Shown in pieces: positions 1 to 8,605 of a stretch of 64,000 nt of DNA; position 1 is the first letter of the stretch; each line of letters opens with the position of its first letter. The notes beneath the pieces were generated by a model. That model was not told where the DNA came from, did no database searches, and saw only the letters and a program-made list of their open reading frames with translations. The stretch is from Stenotrophomonas sp. 169 (GTDB lineage: Bacteria; Pseudomonadota; Gammaproteobacteria; Xanthomonadales; Xanthomonadaceae): NCBI RefSeq assembly GCF_014621775.1, contig NZ_CP061204.1:1198501-1262500 (forward strand), read 5' to 3'. Position numbers and translations under genes: made by a program.

Positions 1-1
1 C

Positions 2-418
2 GAAGGCTTCAGTACCTTCATGACCGGCGAGGTGTTCGCTGTGCTGCGCCAACACAGTCTGCTGGGCCGGATGATGGTCGATGCGCCGCACGATGACGCT
101 GCATTCGCCGACGGGATGTCCATGGCGTCGCGTGGCGATGCGCTGCTGCATCACTTGTTCAGTGTGCGAACGCGCGCACTGTTCGATCAGCTCGCACCCG
201 AGCAGCTGACCAGTTATCTGTCCGGCCTGCTGATCGGGCATGAAGTGCAGTCGCTGTCCGCTTCGGGCGGCACGGTGCAGGTGATCGCATCCGACGACCT
301 GGCTGCGCGCTATCTGACGGCGCTGAAGCTGCGCGGCATGCAGGCGGCACTCCACGGTGAAGAAAGCGCAGCGCGGGGCATGCACCTGCTCGCGCATGCA
401 CGTGGCCTGCCGGTATAG
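2..418 (+). CDS. dgoK: 2-dehydro-3-deoxygalactonokinase, C-terminal part (truncated by window edge)
   Basis: DgoK phosphorylates 2-dehydro-3-deoxygalactonate in the De Ley-Doudoroff galactose/galactonate route, in the cytoplasm. Only the last 138 residues are in the window; the frame is open to the left edge. The visible sequence has the family-typical run FMTGE.FA.LR.HSLLGR and a C-terminal part reading ALKLRGMQAALH. The product is assigned from family resemblance and from context: the next genes downstream are a sugar symporter, an alpha-galactosidase and a DgoR-type regulator. A 75-bp gap separates it from the symporter, so co-transcription is likely. The missing N-terminus prevents a check of the whole ASKHA-like fold. 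Confidence 0.82.
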   Translation, partial: EGFSTFMTGEVFAVLRQHSLLGRMMVDAPHDDAAFADGMSMASRGDALLHHLFSVRTRALFDQLAPEQLTSYLSGLLIGHEVQSLSASGGTVQVIASDDLAARYLTALKLRGMQAALHGEESAARGMHLLAHARGLPV

Positions 419-493
419 CGCTGGCGCACCTTCGCCTCGTTTCATCTCCCACCGCCCGGTGATCCGCCGGCACCCGCAACAAGGAAGCAGGAC

Positions 494-2056
494 ATGCAAC
501 TTTCGGTGCTTGATACCACCATCGTACTGATCTACCTCGCCGGTGTTTTCGTGCTGGCGCAGTGGGTATCCCGTGAGAAAGCGGGCCACATGAAGGACGC
601 CAAGGATTACTTCCTGGCCAGTCGCTCGCTGCCGTGGTGGGCGGTCGGTGCCTCCTTGATCGCGGCCAACATTTCCGCCGAACAGATCATCGGCATGTCC
701 GGCTCCGGTTATGCCATCGGCCTGGCCATCGCCTCGTACGAATGGATGGCGGCGCTGACCCTGCTGATCGTGGGTAAATGGTTCCTGCCGGTGTTCCTGC
801 GCAACGGCATTTACACCATGCCGCAGTTCCTCGAACAACGTTACGGCAGCCGCATCCGTACGCTGATGGCGGTGTTCTGGCTGGGCCTGTACGTGTTCGT
901 CAACGTCACCTCCATCCTGTGGCTGGGCGCGATCGCGGTCAGCCAGGTCACCGGCATGGACCAGATGCTGGCGGTGGTGCTGATCGGTGTGTTCGCCTTG
1001 CTGTACCAACTGTACGGCGGCCTGAAGGCGGTCGCCCTGACCGACATCGTGCAGGTGTCGCTGCTGGTGCTGGGCGGTCTGCTGGTGACCGGGCTGACAC
1101 TCAACCAGCTGGGCGAAGGGGCGGGCATCGTCGCGGGCATCACCCGCCTGTGGCAGGCGCATCCGGGTCATTTCGAGATGATCCTGAGCAAGGACAACCC
1201 GTTCTACAAAGACCTGCCGGGCATCAGCGTGTTGATCGGCGGGTTGTGGATCATGAATCTCAGCTACTGGGGGTTCAACCAGTACATCATCCAGCGCGCG
1301 CTGGCAGCCAAGAACATCGGCGAAGCGCAGAAGGGCGTGCTGTTTGCTGCGTTCCTGAAGCTGCTGATGCCGCTGATCGTAGTGGTGCCGGGCATCGCCG
1401 CGGTGATGCTGGCGCCGGGGCTGGAGACGCCCGACCAGGCCTACCCGACCATGATGCGCCTGCTGCCGACCGGCATCCTCGGGCTGGTCTTTGCCGCGCT
1501 GGTCGCTGCGATCGTGGCGTCGCTGGCGTCGAAGATCAATTCGGTGGCCACCATCTTCACGTTGGATTTCTACGCCAAGGGCAAGCGCCAGCACGACGAG
1601 ACGCAGTTGGTGCGGGTGGGACGCATCGCCGCAGCGGTCACCGTGGTGTTGGGCATCCTGGCCGCCAAGCCGCTGCTCGGCAGCTTCGACCAGGCCTTCC
1701 AGTACATCCAGGAATACACCGGCTTCTTCACCCCGGGCATCGTGGTGATCTTCCTGTTGGGCCTGTTCTGGAAGCGCGCCAACGAGGCTGGCGCACTTGC
1801 CGCTGCCATCGGCTCGTTCGTCCTGTCGGTGGTGCTGAAGCTGGCCTGGCCTGTACTGCCTTTCATCGACCGGGTCGGCCTGGTGTTCCTGCTGGCGCTT
1901 GCGCTCGCGGTGGGCGTTTCGCTGGCCACGCCTGCCGCGCCGGCCAAGGACGTGGTCCGCACCGATGATGTGGTCTACGCCACGAGTTCGTCCTTCAACG
2001 TGGGTGCCATCGCGGTCGTTGCGATCCTGGTGGCCCTGTACGCCCTGTTCTGGTGA
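494..2056 (+). CDS. Sodium/sugar (probably galactose) symporter, SSS family
   Basis: A 520-residue inner-membrane protein of the solute:sodium symporter family, expected to import a hexose with Na+. Hydrophobic segments run almost end to end, about 14 in all. An early segment reads DYFLASRSLPWWAVGASLIAAN, a pattern shared with SGLT-type transporters (motif around residues 37-58). Later, NLSYWGFNQYIIQRALAA matches the family's conserved mid-region. The start ATG follows AAGGAAGCAGGAC. It lies 75 bp after dgoK and 10 bp before the secreted alpha-galactosidase gene, so galactose released outside the cytoplasm is the likely substrate. Substrate is inferred from context only. Confidence 0.85.
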   Translation: MQLSVLDTTIVLIYLAGVFVLAQWVSREKAGHMKDAKDYFLASRSLPWWAVGASLIAANISAEQIIGMSGSGYAIGLAIASYEWMAALTLLIVGKWFLPVFLRNGIYTMPQFLEQRYGSRIRTLMAVFWLGLYVFVNVTSILWLGAIAVSQVTGMDQMLAVVLIGVFALLYQLYGGLKAVALTDIVQVSLLVLGGLLVTGLTLNQLGEGAGIVAGITRLWQAHPGHFEMILSKDNPFYKDLPGISVLIGGLWIMNLSYWGFNQYIIQRALAAKNIGEAQKGVLFAAFLKLLMPLIVVVPGIAAVMLAPGLETPDQAYPTMMRLLPTGILGLVFAALVAAIVASLASKINSVATIFTLDFYAKGKRQHDETQLVRVGRIAAAVTVVLGILAAKPLLGSFDQAFQYIQEYTGFFTPGIVVIFLLGLFWKRANEAGALAAAIGSFVLSVVLKLAWPVLPFIDRVGLVFLLALALAVGVSLATPAAPAKDVVRTDDVVYATSSSFNVGAIAVVAILVALYALFW

Positions 2057-2066
2057 GGAGAGAGCC

Positions 2067-3908
2067 ATGATCACGAAGACCCTGCTGGCCGCTGCATTGG
2101 CCTTTGCCCCCCTGTTCTGCGCAGCGGCCGAGGCGCGCGAGGAACTGCAACCGACCGGCCGCTTCAGCGTATATGGCCACGGTGCCGCGGCCACGCCGCC
2201 GATGGGCTGGAACCCATGGAATGCATTCCGCACGGAAGTCACCCAGGACAAGATCCTGTCCGTCGCCGAGACCATCAAGCGCAATGGCATGCAGAAGGCG
2301 GGCTACCGCTACGTCAATATCGATGACGGCTGGTGGTTGCAGCGGCGCGAAGACGGCGGCATCCAGATCCGCACCACGATGTTCCCGATGGCGGCCAGCA
2401 AAAGCGGACCGCCCAGCCTGAAGCCGTGGACGGACCACCTGCATGCCATGGGGTTCAAGGCGGGGCTGTACACCGACGTGGGCCGCAACGTCTGTTCGCA
2501 GGCACACGATGCGCACAGCCCGAACCTGCCGGTGGGGACCACCGCGCAGCGCGAGATCGGCCTGGAAGGGTTCGAGGCGAGCGACCTGGCCACCATGTTT
2601 GGCGAATGGGGGTTCGATTACATCAAGGTCGATGCCTGCGGACTGGCTGACTATGGCCAGGGCAGCATGGCGCAGGCCAGTGGGCTGTACCGCGAGGCCC
2701 GCCCGCTGATCGTGCGTCGCGATGCGCAGCAGAGTGATGCCGACAAGGTGGAAACGATGTATGCGCGCGTCGGACGCCTGCTGGCCGAGGCCAATCCGGA
2801 CAACGACTTTGTCTTCTCCATCTGCCCGTGGGGCGAAGCCAACGTGGGCACGTGGGGCGGGCGGCATGGCAACCTGTGGCGCACCAGCCCGGACATCGAG
2901 CCGACCTGGGAAAGCATGCTGCACAACTTCGACACGGCATCGCGCCGCGAGCTCTATGCCGGCCCCGGCCGCTGGAATGATCCGGACATGCTCGCCGTGG
3001 GATTGGGCGAGTTCGCTGCCGAGCACATGACCGAGGCGCGGACGCATTTTTCGATGTGGACGATCCTCGCCGCGCCGCTGCTGGTGGGGTTCGACCTCAA
3101 CCATGCCACGCCCGCGCAGATTGCCCTGCTGTCCAACCCGGAGGTGATCGCGGTGAACCAGGATGCGGCCGGCAACCAGGGCCGTATCGTGGCGACGGAC
3201 GGGGCCGTGCAGGTGCTGGTGAAGCCCTTGGCAGCGCGCGGCGATCGGGCGGTGCTGCTGGTCAACCGGGGCGAAAAAGAAGTGCGCGCCGGCGTGACTG
3301 CGGCGCAGATGCTGCTCAACCCGGACAGCCCGCTGCGCGCACGCGACCTGTGGCAGCAGCAGGAGATACCGGCGGCCGACGGCCGGCTTGGGTTCACCCT
3401 GCCACCGCACGGGTCGGTGCTGCTCAAGGTCAGCGGTACGCCGGCCACGGGCAACGACATCAGCCTGGGGGAGATCACCGGGCGCATCCACGTCGCCGTG
3501 GACGGGCTGGACGGCTACAGCGCCAAGCCCGCCGAGGTGTCTGGTACGCCGCGGGTCGACGTGACGCCGGCGGGACAACCGCTGCGCATCGGCGGCCAGG
3601 TGCAGGCACGTGGTATTGGCATCCATGCCAACTCGCGGCTGGAAGTGCGTACTGCCCGGGAGTACGCGCGTTTCAGCGCGCTGGTGGGCCTGGATGACAG
3701 CTCCGCAGCGGGGAAGGGCAAGGTCGTGTTCCATGTATACGGCGACGGCAAGCCGCTGTTCACCAGCGCCCCGCTGGGGCGTGGCGACGCGCCGGCCCGC
3801 ATCGAGGTCGACACCACCGGCGTGCAGGTGCTGGAACTGGTGGCGGATGCAGGAAGCGCGCAGGGCACCACCCCGGTTGTGGTCTGGGCCGATGGCCGGC
3901 TGCGCTGA
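2067..3908 (+). CDS. Secreted GH27 alpha-galactosidase with NPCBM domain
   Basis: A 613-residue glycoside hydrolase family 27 enzyme that removes terminal alpha-galactosyl groups. Residues 1-22 form a signal peptide (hydrophobic core LLAAALAFAPLF), so it acts in the periplasm or outside. The catalytic barrel starts at PPMGWNPWNAF. Asp189 in YIKVDAC is the expected nucleophile, Asp276 in WRTSPDI the expected acid/base, and the GH27 signature RWNDPDML is at 302-309. The C-terminal 130 or so residues look like an NPCBM (novel carbohydrate-binding) domain, with IHANSRLEV and a final LVADAG..VVWADGRL stretch. The chosen ATG follows GAGGAG; the longer upstream reading frame overlaps the symporter gene and was rejected. 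Confidence 0.9.
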   Translation: MITKTLLAAALAFAPLFCAAAEAREELQPTGRFSVYGHGAAATPPMGWNPWNAFRTEVTQDKILSVAETIKRNGMQKAGYRYVNIDDGWWLQRREDGGIQIRTTMFPMAASKSGPPSLKPWTDHLHAMGFKAGLYTDVGRNVCSQAHDAHSPNLPVGTTAQREIGLEGFEASDLATMFGEWGFDYIKVDACGLADYGQGSMAQASGLYREARPLIVRRDAQQSDADKVETMYARVGRLLAEANPDNDFVFSICPWGEANVGTWGGRHGNLWRTSPDIEPTWESMLHNFDTASRRELYAGPGRWNDPDMLAVGLGEFAAEHMTEARTHFSMWTILAAPLLVGFDLNHATPAQIALLSNPEVIAVNQDAAGNQGRIVATDGAVQVLVKPLAARGDRAVLLVNRGEKEVRAGVTAAQMLLNPDSPLRARDLWQQQEIPAADGRLGFTLPPHGSVLLKVSGTPATGNDISLGEITGRIHVAVDGLDGYSAKPAEVSGTPRVDVTPAGQPLRIGGQVQARGIGIHANSRLEVRTAREYARFSALVGLDDSSAAGKGKVVFHVYGDGKPLFTSAPLGRGDAPARIEVDTTGVQVLELVADAGSAQGTTPVVVWADGRLR

Positions 3909-3923
3909 AGGCACCGCCGCGCC

Positions 3924-3950
3924 GGGTAGCGCCGAGCCATGCTCGGCGGC
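3924..3950. repeat. SMAG-type REP (GTAG-headed inverted repeat)
   Basis: GTAG at 3926 is followed by GCCGAGC-CAT-GCTCGGC, a 7-bp stem. The single copy lies just after the alpha-galactosidase stop codon, between it and the DgoR-type regulator gene. Such elements often sit 3' of operons and can stabilise upstream mRNA. Confidence 0.85.
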
Positions 3951-4042
3951 TTCTCGCGCAGACGGCAACAGCATCCGCCGCGCACGTCCCGGCGCTACAC
4001 TGACTACATGGAAATTCCGATGTTTCCCGCACAGGACCGGAC

Positions 4043-4753
4043 ATGATGGCGACGTCGAGCCGTAGCCTGCACGGGCAGATCGTGCACGAACTGGGCAAGC
4101 TGATCATCGCCGGCACGTACAAGCCCGGCGAGGTGCTGCCACGCGAGGAGCTGCTTGCAGAACACCTGCAGGTCAGCCGCACCGCGCTGCGTGAGTCGCT
4201 GCGCGTGCTGGGCTCCAAGGGGTTGATCGAAACGAAGCAGAAGATCGGCACCCGGGTCCGCGATGCCACCCACTGGAACCTGCTGGACCCGGACGTGCTG
4301 GCCTGGCACGGCGCGGCCTTGCCGGACCTGGAGTTTGTCGAACAACTGGCAGAGATGCGCGAACTGATCGAGCCTGCCGCTGCCGCACTGGCCGCCCAGC
4401 GCCGCACGCCCGCGCAGCTCGAGCGTATCCAGCAGGCCTATGCGTCGATGGCAGCGGCCGTGGACATGGAGGCGTGGGCGGCAGCCGATCTCCGGTTCCA
4501 CCATGCCGTGCTGGATGCCACCGCCAATGCGTTGCTGCGCCCGTTGTTCAGCGTGATTGAAACCGCACTCGGGAGTTACCTCCTGCTGTCTGCGCAGAAG
4601 GCCGACGCGGACTTCAAGTACTCGTTGCCCCGGCACGCACGTGTGCTGCAGGCCATTGCCGACCAGCAGCCGGAAGACGCCCGGCAGGCCATGCTGGAAA
4701 TGATCGCCGATTCGCGCCGCAACCTGCGCGAGGGCGCGAGGCCTACGCCATGA
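4043..4753 (+). CDS. dgoR: GntR/FadR-family regulator, DgoR-like
   Basis: A 236-residue transcription factor that probably represses the galactonate/galactose genes beside it until a sugar acid binds. The N-terminal 75 residues carry a GntR winged helix-turn-helix (PREELLAEHLQVSRTALRE). The segment NLLDPDVLAWH is characteristic of DgoR-type FadR-subfamily proteins, and the rest is an all-helical FCD ligand-binding domain. Two ATG codons are adjacent (4043 and 4046); either may be used. The stop overlaps the next start (ATGA at 4750), so the MOSC gene is translationally coupled. Specific ligand not determined. Confidence 0.82.
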   Translation: MMATSSRSLHGQIVHELGKLIIAGTYKPGEVLPREELLAEHLQVSRTALRESLRVLGSKGLIETKQKIGTRVRDATHWNLLDPDVLAWHGAALPDLEFVEQLAEMRELIEPAAAALAAQRRTPAQLERIQQAYASMAAAVDMEAWAAADLRFHHAVLDATANALLRPLFSVIETALGSYLLLSAQKADADFKYSLPRHARVLQAIADQQPEDARQAMLEMIADSRRNLREGARPTP

Positions 4754-5451
4754 GTGCCATGCCTTCACCCGTCCTGCTGAGCAGCATCCACACCGGACGC
4801 GCGCTGCCGTACACGCGACCGGGCAGCCGCAGCGCGATTGCCAAGTCGTTGGTCGATCATCCCGTGCGCATCCACGCAGAGGGCATTGAAGGCGATGAGC
4901 AGGGTGACCTGCGCGTACACGGTGGGCTGGACAAGGCCATCCATCACTATCCGTTCGATCATTACCCGTTCTGGCGCGCGGACCACCCGCATCCACTATT
5001 GGGCGCCGCTGGTGCCTTCGGCGAGAACTTCTCCAGCAGCGGGTGGACCGAAGCGCACATCCATATCGCCGATGTGATCCGGGTTGGAACGGCCACACTG
5101 CAGGTGTCGCAGGGTCGCCAGCCATGCTGGAAACTCAACGACCGATTCGGGTATGCGGACATGGCACGGACAATGCAGTCGAGCGGGCGCACCGGCTGGT
5201 ATTACCGCGTGCTGGAAGGCGGTACGGTGTCGCCAGGCGACACGCTGACCGTTGTGGAGCGGCCGTGCGCTGATTGGCCGCTCAGCCGACTGGTGACCGT
5301 CTTGTTCGATCGCACGTTGGAGCGAGAGCTGCTGGAAGAAGCCAGCCAACTGCCGCTGACCGCATCATGGAAGAAACTGTTGTTGAACCGGCTGCAGCGC
5401 AACGAAGTGGAATCCTGGCAATCCCGGCTGCAGGGCCCCGCTGACGCATGA
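4750..5451 (+). CDS. MOSC-domain protein, YiiM-like
   Basis: A 233-residue cytosolic MOSC-domain protein related to YiiM of E. coli, a family tied to molybdenum-cofactor-dependent detoxification of N-hydroxylated bases. Seen directly: the beta-rich MOSC core with GIEGDEQGDLRVHGG..KAIHHYP (about residues 40-65) and the conserved cysteine motif GRQPCWKLNDRFG (about residues 119-131), the site thought to bind the cofactor. It overlaps the regulator gene by 4 bp (ATGA), so the two are coupled, although no functional link to galactose metabolism is evident. Confidence 0.85.
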   Translation: MSAMPSPVLLSSIHTGRALPYTRPGSRSAIAKSLVDHPVRIHAEGIEGDEQGDLRVHGGLDKAIHHYPFDHYPFWRADHPHPLLGAAGAFGENFSSSGWTEAHIHIADVIRVGTATLQVSQGRQPCWKLNDRFGYADMARTMQSSGRTGWYYRVLEGGTVSPGDTLTVVERPCADWPLSRLVTVLFDRTLERELLEEASQLPLTASWKKLLLNRLQRNEVESWQSRLQGPADA

Positions 5452-5492
5452 CCGCGACCCGCCACGCGCGTCGCCGCCCGGTATAGCCGACC

Positions 5493-5669
5493 GGTAGAGC
5501 CGACTTCAGTCGGCTGCCGTCCGCGAAAAAGCCAGCCGCCTGGTAGAGCCGACTTCAGTCGGCTGCCGTTCGCGAAGAAGCCAGCCGACTGAAGTCCGCT
5601 CTACCAACCCGCACGAACCAACGCCCGCGAGCGGTACGGGTCTTCCGCCGAGCGTGGCTCGGCGCTACC
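5493..5669. repeat. Cluster of four SMAG repeats, two orientations
   Basis: Two direct copies of GGTAG-AGCCGAC..GTCGGCT (from 5493 and 5542) are followed by an inverted copy ending CTCTACC near 5605, with one stem mismatch. An inverted copy of the other subtype (GCCGAGC-GTG-GCTCGGC, then GCTACC) spans 5645-5669. The last one supplies the stop codon of the leftward gene that follows. The 5452-5664 gap holds nothing else recognised. Confidence 0.85.
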
Positions 5670-6498
5670 GTTGCGCGGGGTCGAACAGGGAATTCAGCGT
5701 AGCGCCGGGCGTGGCGCCCTCCAGGCCGGCGAAACTGCCTTCGTCCTGCAGCAGCTGCGTGGCGCGCATGACGCCGCCCCACGCGGCGCGTGCAAGCGCG
5801 CCGCCGAGGCTGACGCGGCGCACCCCCATCGCGGCGATGTCCTGCAACGAGAACGCGCTTGGGCCCCCGACCAGCAGGTTCACCGGCTTCGGCGCGACGG
5901 CCGCGACCACGGCTTCGATGTGCGCGCGCTGGGTGATGCCCGGTGCATACAGGCAGTCGGCGCCGGCCGCTGCATAGGCGCGCAGACGCAGGATCGCGTC
6001 GTCGATATCAGGTTGCCCCACGAAGAAGTTCTCGGCGCGTCCGGTCAGCATCACCACCGCGCCGGAACGGTCGATCGCTTTCCGTGCGGCACGCAGGCGT
6101 GCCACGGCGTCATCCAGCGGGCGTAGCGGCTGACCGGGATCGCCACTGGCATCTTCTATGGACAATCCGGCCACCCCTGTATCGATGGCGCGCCGGACAG
6201 CCACGTCCACGTCAGCAGGCGCCGCCCCGAAACCATCGCCAAAATCAGCAGTGAGCGGCAGGGAGGTGGCTGCAACGAGCTCGCGCAGATGCGCCAGCAC
6301 CTCATCCAGCGTCTCTCCGCCATCTGGCACGCCGCGGCTCCAAGCCCGCCCGGAACTGGTTGAAGCCAGTGCCGCGAAGCCCGCGTGCTGCAGGTAGCGT
6401 GCACTGCCGATGTCCCACGGGTTCGGCAGCACGAAACAGCCGGACGCGTGCAACGCCCGGAACTGCTGCCGGCGGTTGGTTACCTCGGGCGTCGACAT
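5665..6498 (-). CDS. Isocitrate lyase / PEP mutase family protein
   Basis: A 277-residue cytoplasmic TIM-barrel enzyme of the PEP mutase/isocitrate lyase superfamily. Visible features include LPNPWD near the N-terminus, ADFGDGFG (Mg-binding acidic loop region) and SIEDASG, all standard in this family. The KKCG loop of true isocitrate lyases is absent, so it is a PEP-mutase-like C-C or C-P lyase of unknown substrate. The ATG at 6498 has AGGAGA eight bases upstream; a longer frame starts with TTG at 6522 and lacks a good site. The stop codon TAG lies inside a SMAG repeat. It is followed upstream, 34 bp away, by an SDR gene on the same strand. Confidence 0.8.
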   Translation of the reverse strand: MSTPEVTNRRQQFRALHASGCFVLPNPWDIGSARYLQHAGFAALASTSSGRAWSRGVPDGGETLDEVLAHLRELVAATSLPLTADFGDGFGAAPADVDVAVRRAIDTGVAGLSIEDASGDPGQPLRPLDDAVARLRAARKAIDRSGAVVMLTGRAENFFVGQPDIDDAILRLRAYAAAGADCLYAPGITQRAHIEAVVAAVAPKPVNLLVGGPSAFSLQDIAAMGVRRVSLGGALARAAWGGVMRATQLLQDEGSFAGLEGATPGATLNSLFDPAQR

Positions 6499-6532
6499 GG
6501 AAGGTTTCTCCTGCGAGGGCAATAACAGTGCG

Positions 6533-7195
6533 TCAGGTGCGCGGATCCAGATAATCCAGCGCCTCGGCCACGGGCGTGTCGCCCGCGGTCAGCTCGATGA
6601 TCACCCGCTGGATGGCGGGGCGCTCCACCAGCGCCACCAGCGTGGCGGCCACATCCTCACGCGAAATATCGCCATACCCGATCGCCGGGCCGGCAGACAC
6701 ATTACCGGTGCCGGCCGCATCGGTCAGCGTGCCGGGACGCAGGATCACCCATTCCAGACAGGACGCGGCCAGGTGTACGTCGGCCTGTTTTTTGACCTGC
6801 ATGTAGACCTCGAACGTGTCGGACACGTCCGTGCCACGCCCGGCTTCTGGAAATGCGGACACCAGCAGGACGCGCTGCACGCCAGCCCGTCGCGCGGCAT
6901 CCACGGCGGTTTCGAGTCCGCGACCATCGATGGCACGCGTGGTGTCCACGCCGCCCTTTCCGCCGGCGCCGGCCGTAAATACAAGCACATCGCTGCCTGT
7001 CAGGAGCGCGGCCAGCGCTGTGCCATCCAACGCCTGCAGATCACCCGCCACGGGCGTCGCACCGTCCTGTTGCAGCGCGGCGGCTTGCTCGGGTCGGCGA
7101 TGCAGCGCACGGACCCGGTGCCCACGGGCGGTCAACTGGCTGACCAGGTGGCGGCCGACCTTGCCGGCCGCACCAATGACGAAGACAGTGCTCAT
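6533..7195 (-). CDS. Atypical short-chain dehydrogenase, NAD(P)-binding
   Basis: A 220-residue Rossmann-fold protein of the atypical SDR group (SDR_a5/NmrA-like, YwnB type). The nucleotide-binding motif FVIGAAGKVGRHL is at the very N-terminus. The segment AGVQRVLLVSAF and the later EWVILRPGTL are typical of this group, which often lacks the classic catalytic Tyr-Lys pair. No substrate can be named. It is the first gene of a likely two-gene unit with the PEP-mutase-like gene (34-bp gap). Confidence 0.78.
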   Translation of the reverse strand: MSTVFVIGAAGKVGRHLVSQLTARGHRVRALHRRPEQAAALQQDGATPVAGDLQALDGTALAALLTGSDVLVFTAGAGGKGGVDTTRAIDGRGLETAVDAARRAGVQRVLLVSAFPEAGRGTDVSDTFEVYMQVKKQADVHLAASCLEWVILRPGTLTDAAGTGNVSAGPAIGYGDISREDVAATLVALVERPAIQRVIIELTAGDTPVAEALDYLDPRT

Positions 7196-7347
7196 CGGAG
7201 AGCTCCAGGGAAGAGGGGGAGGACCAGCATGCGTGATGCTGCGTTGCGACCGCGTGCGCGTCGCTGGGGGGCTGGACGCTACCGTGGCCAGGTGAAATCG
7301 GTCACGATGGTGGGTTACGCCCTTTCTGCTCCCCCTGGATTTTTCCT

Positions 7348-8478
7348 GTGCTGAGTGTCATTGCTTCCGTTCTCGCGCTGTACATCGTGCTCCGCCTGGT
7401 CTGGCCGCTGCGCCTTCCGCTGGCCGTGCGCGTGCTGCTGTCTCTGCTGGTCTTCGCGATGGCGCTGCACCATCGCATCGTGGCCCAGTTCGCCGGCACC
7501 ATGGCGTCGCCTGAGCTGCCGAAGATGGTCATCGCCGTGCTGGCGACCGGATTCACGTCGTTGCTCCTCGGCGCCTTGTTCCTGCTGCTGATCGATGCGG
7601 CGTTGCTGATCGCACGTCTGCTGAAGTCAGCGAGGTCAACCGCCGCATTGCGCGCGCCATGGCTGCGTCCTGTCGCGGGCCTGACAGCGCTGGCGCTGGG
7701 AATTTTCGGCGTAAGCCAAGGCATGGCGGTGCCCAAGCCGCGCAGCATCGACGTCGAGATCGCCGGACTGCCCGCTGCGTTTGACGGCTATCGTGTGTTG
7801 CAACTGACCGACATCCATGCCAGTCGCCTGCTCACCGGTGACTGGGTGCGCAAGGTCGTAGCCGAAAGCAACGCGCAGCACCCGGACCTGATCGTCATCA
7901 CCGGCGATCTGATCGATGGCACGGTCGCAGCACGTGCCGATGACTTCGCACCGCTCGGTGACCTGCGCGCGCCGGATGGCGTCATCGCGATTACCGGCAA
8001 CCACGAGTACTACGCGCAGTACGCCCACTGGATGAAGGCATTCCGCGGCCTGGGCATGCAGGTGCTTGAAAATACCCATACCGAGGTCCGCCGCGACGGT
8101 GCGGTGCTGACCATCGCCGGGGTCACCGATCCGGTGGCCGCGCGCTATGGCCTGCCACTGCCGGACCTCGACGCCGCGCTGGCGGGCAGCAACCCGCAGG
8201 CCCCGGTGATCCTGCTGGACCACCGCCCGCGCGAAGCGGTAGCGAATGCCGCCCGCGGGGTGAAGCTGCAGCTGTCCGGGCATACCCACGGCGGCCATAT
8301 CATCGGCATGGATCAGCTGGTGAAGCGTGCCAACGGTGGCTTCGTGTCCGGCCGTTATGCAGTGGGTGGCATGACGCTGTATGTCAGCAACGGCGCCGGT
8401 CTGTGGCCGGGCTTCGCGGCCCGCATCGGGGTGCCGTCGGAGATCACGTTGATCACCTTGCGGGTGCCGCGCTCGTGA
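7348..8478 (+). CDS. Membrane-anchored metallophosphoesterase
   Basis: A 376-residue protein with three or four N-terminal membrane segments (residues 1-125) followed by a calcineurin-like phosphoesterase domain, as in YkuE/YaeI-type proteins. Metal-binding motifs are complete: LTDIHAS, TGDLIDG, TGNHEYY and GHTHGGH. These bind two metal ions and hydrolyse phosphoesters; related enzymes act on UDP-sugar lipids, but the substrate here is unknown. The start is GTG at 7348, with only a weak ribosome-binding site. It is transcribed divergently from the SDR gene. Confidence 0.83.
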   Translation: MLSVIASVLALYIVLRLVWPLRLPLAVRVLLSLLVFAMALHHRIVAQFAGTMASPELPKMVIAVLATGFTSLLLGALFLLLIDAALLIARLLKSARSTAALRAPWLRPVAGLTALALGIFGVSQGMAVPKPRSIDVEIAGLPAAFDGYRVLQLTDIHASRLLTGDWVRKVVAESNAQHPDLIVITGDLIDGTVAARADDFAPLGDLRAPDGVIAITGNHEYYAQYAHWMKAFRGLGMQVLENTHTEVRRDGAVLTIAGVTDPVAARYGLPLPDLDAALAGSNPQAPVILLDHRPREAVANAARGVKLQLSGHTHGGHIIGMDQLVKRANGGFVSGRYAVGGMTLYVSNGAGLWPGFAARIGVPSEITLITLRVPRS

Positions 8479-8605
8479 CAGCGCCGGCATTGCCGGAGCA
8501 TGCCCGGCAGTGGCCTGCCGTGCGATTCCGTTCTTCACCTGCCCTGCGTTAGGGTGGCCGCTTCTTGAGCGGAGGCGCGTGGATGAAGCATCGGACAGGG
8601 AGCCT

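Noticed and set aside
1995..3974. A 659-codon minus-strand open frame
   Set aside because: Antisense to the GH27 gene; no signal peptide or motif.
6499..6522. Longer start (TTG) for the PEP-mutase-like gene
   Set aside because: ATG at 6498 has AGGAGA at good spacing and matches the family's N-terminus.
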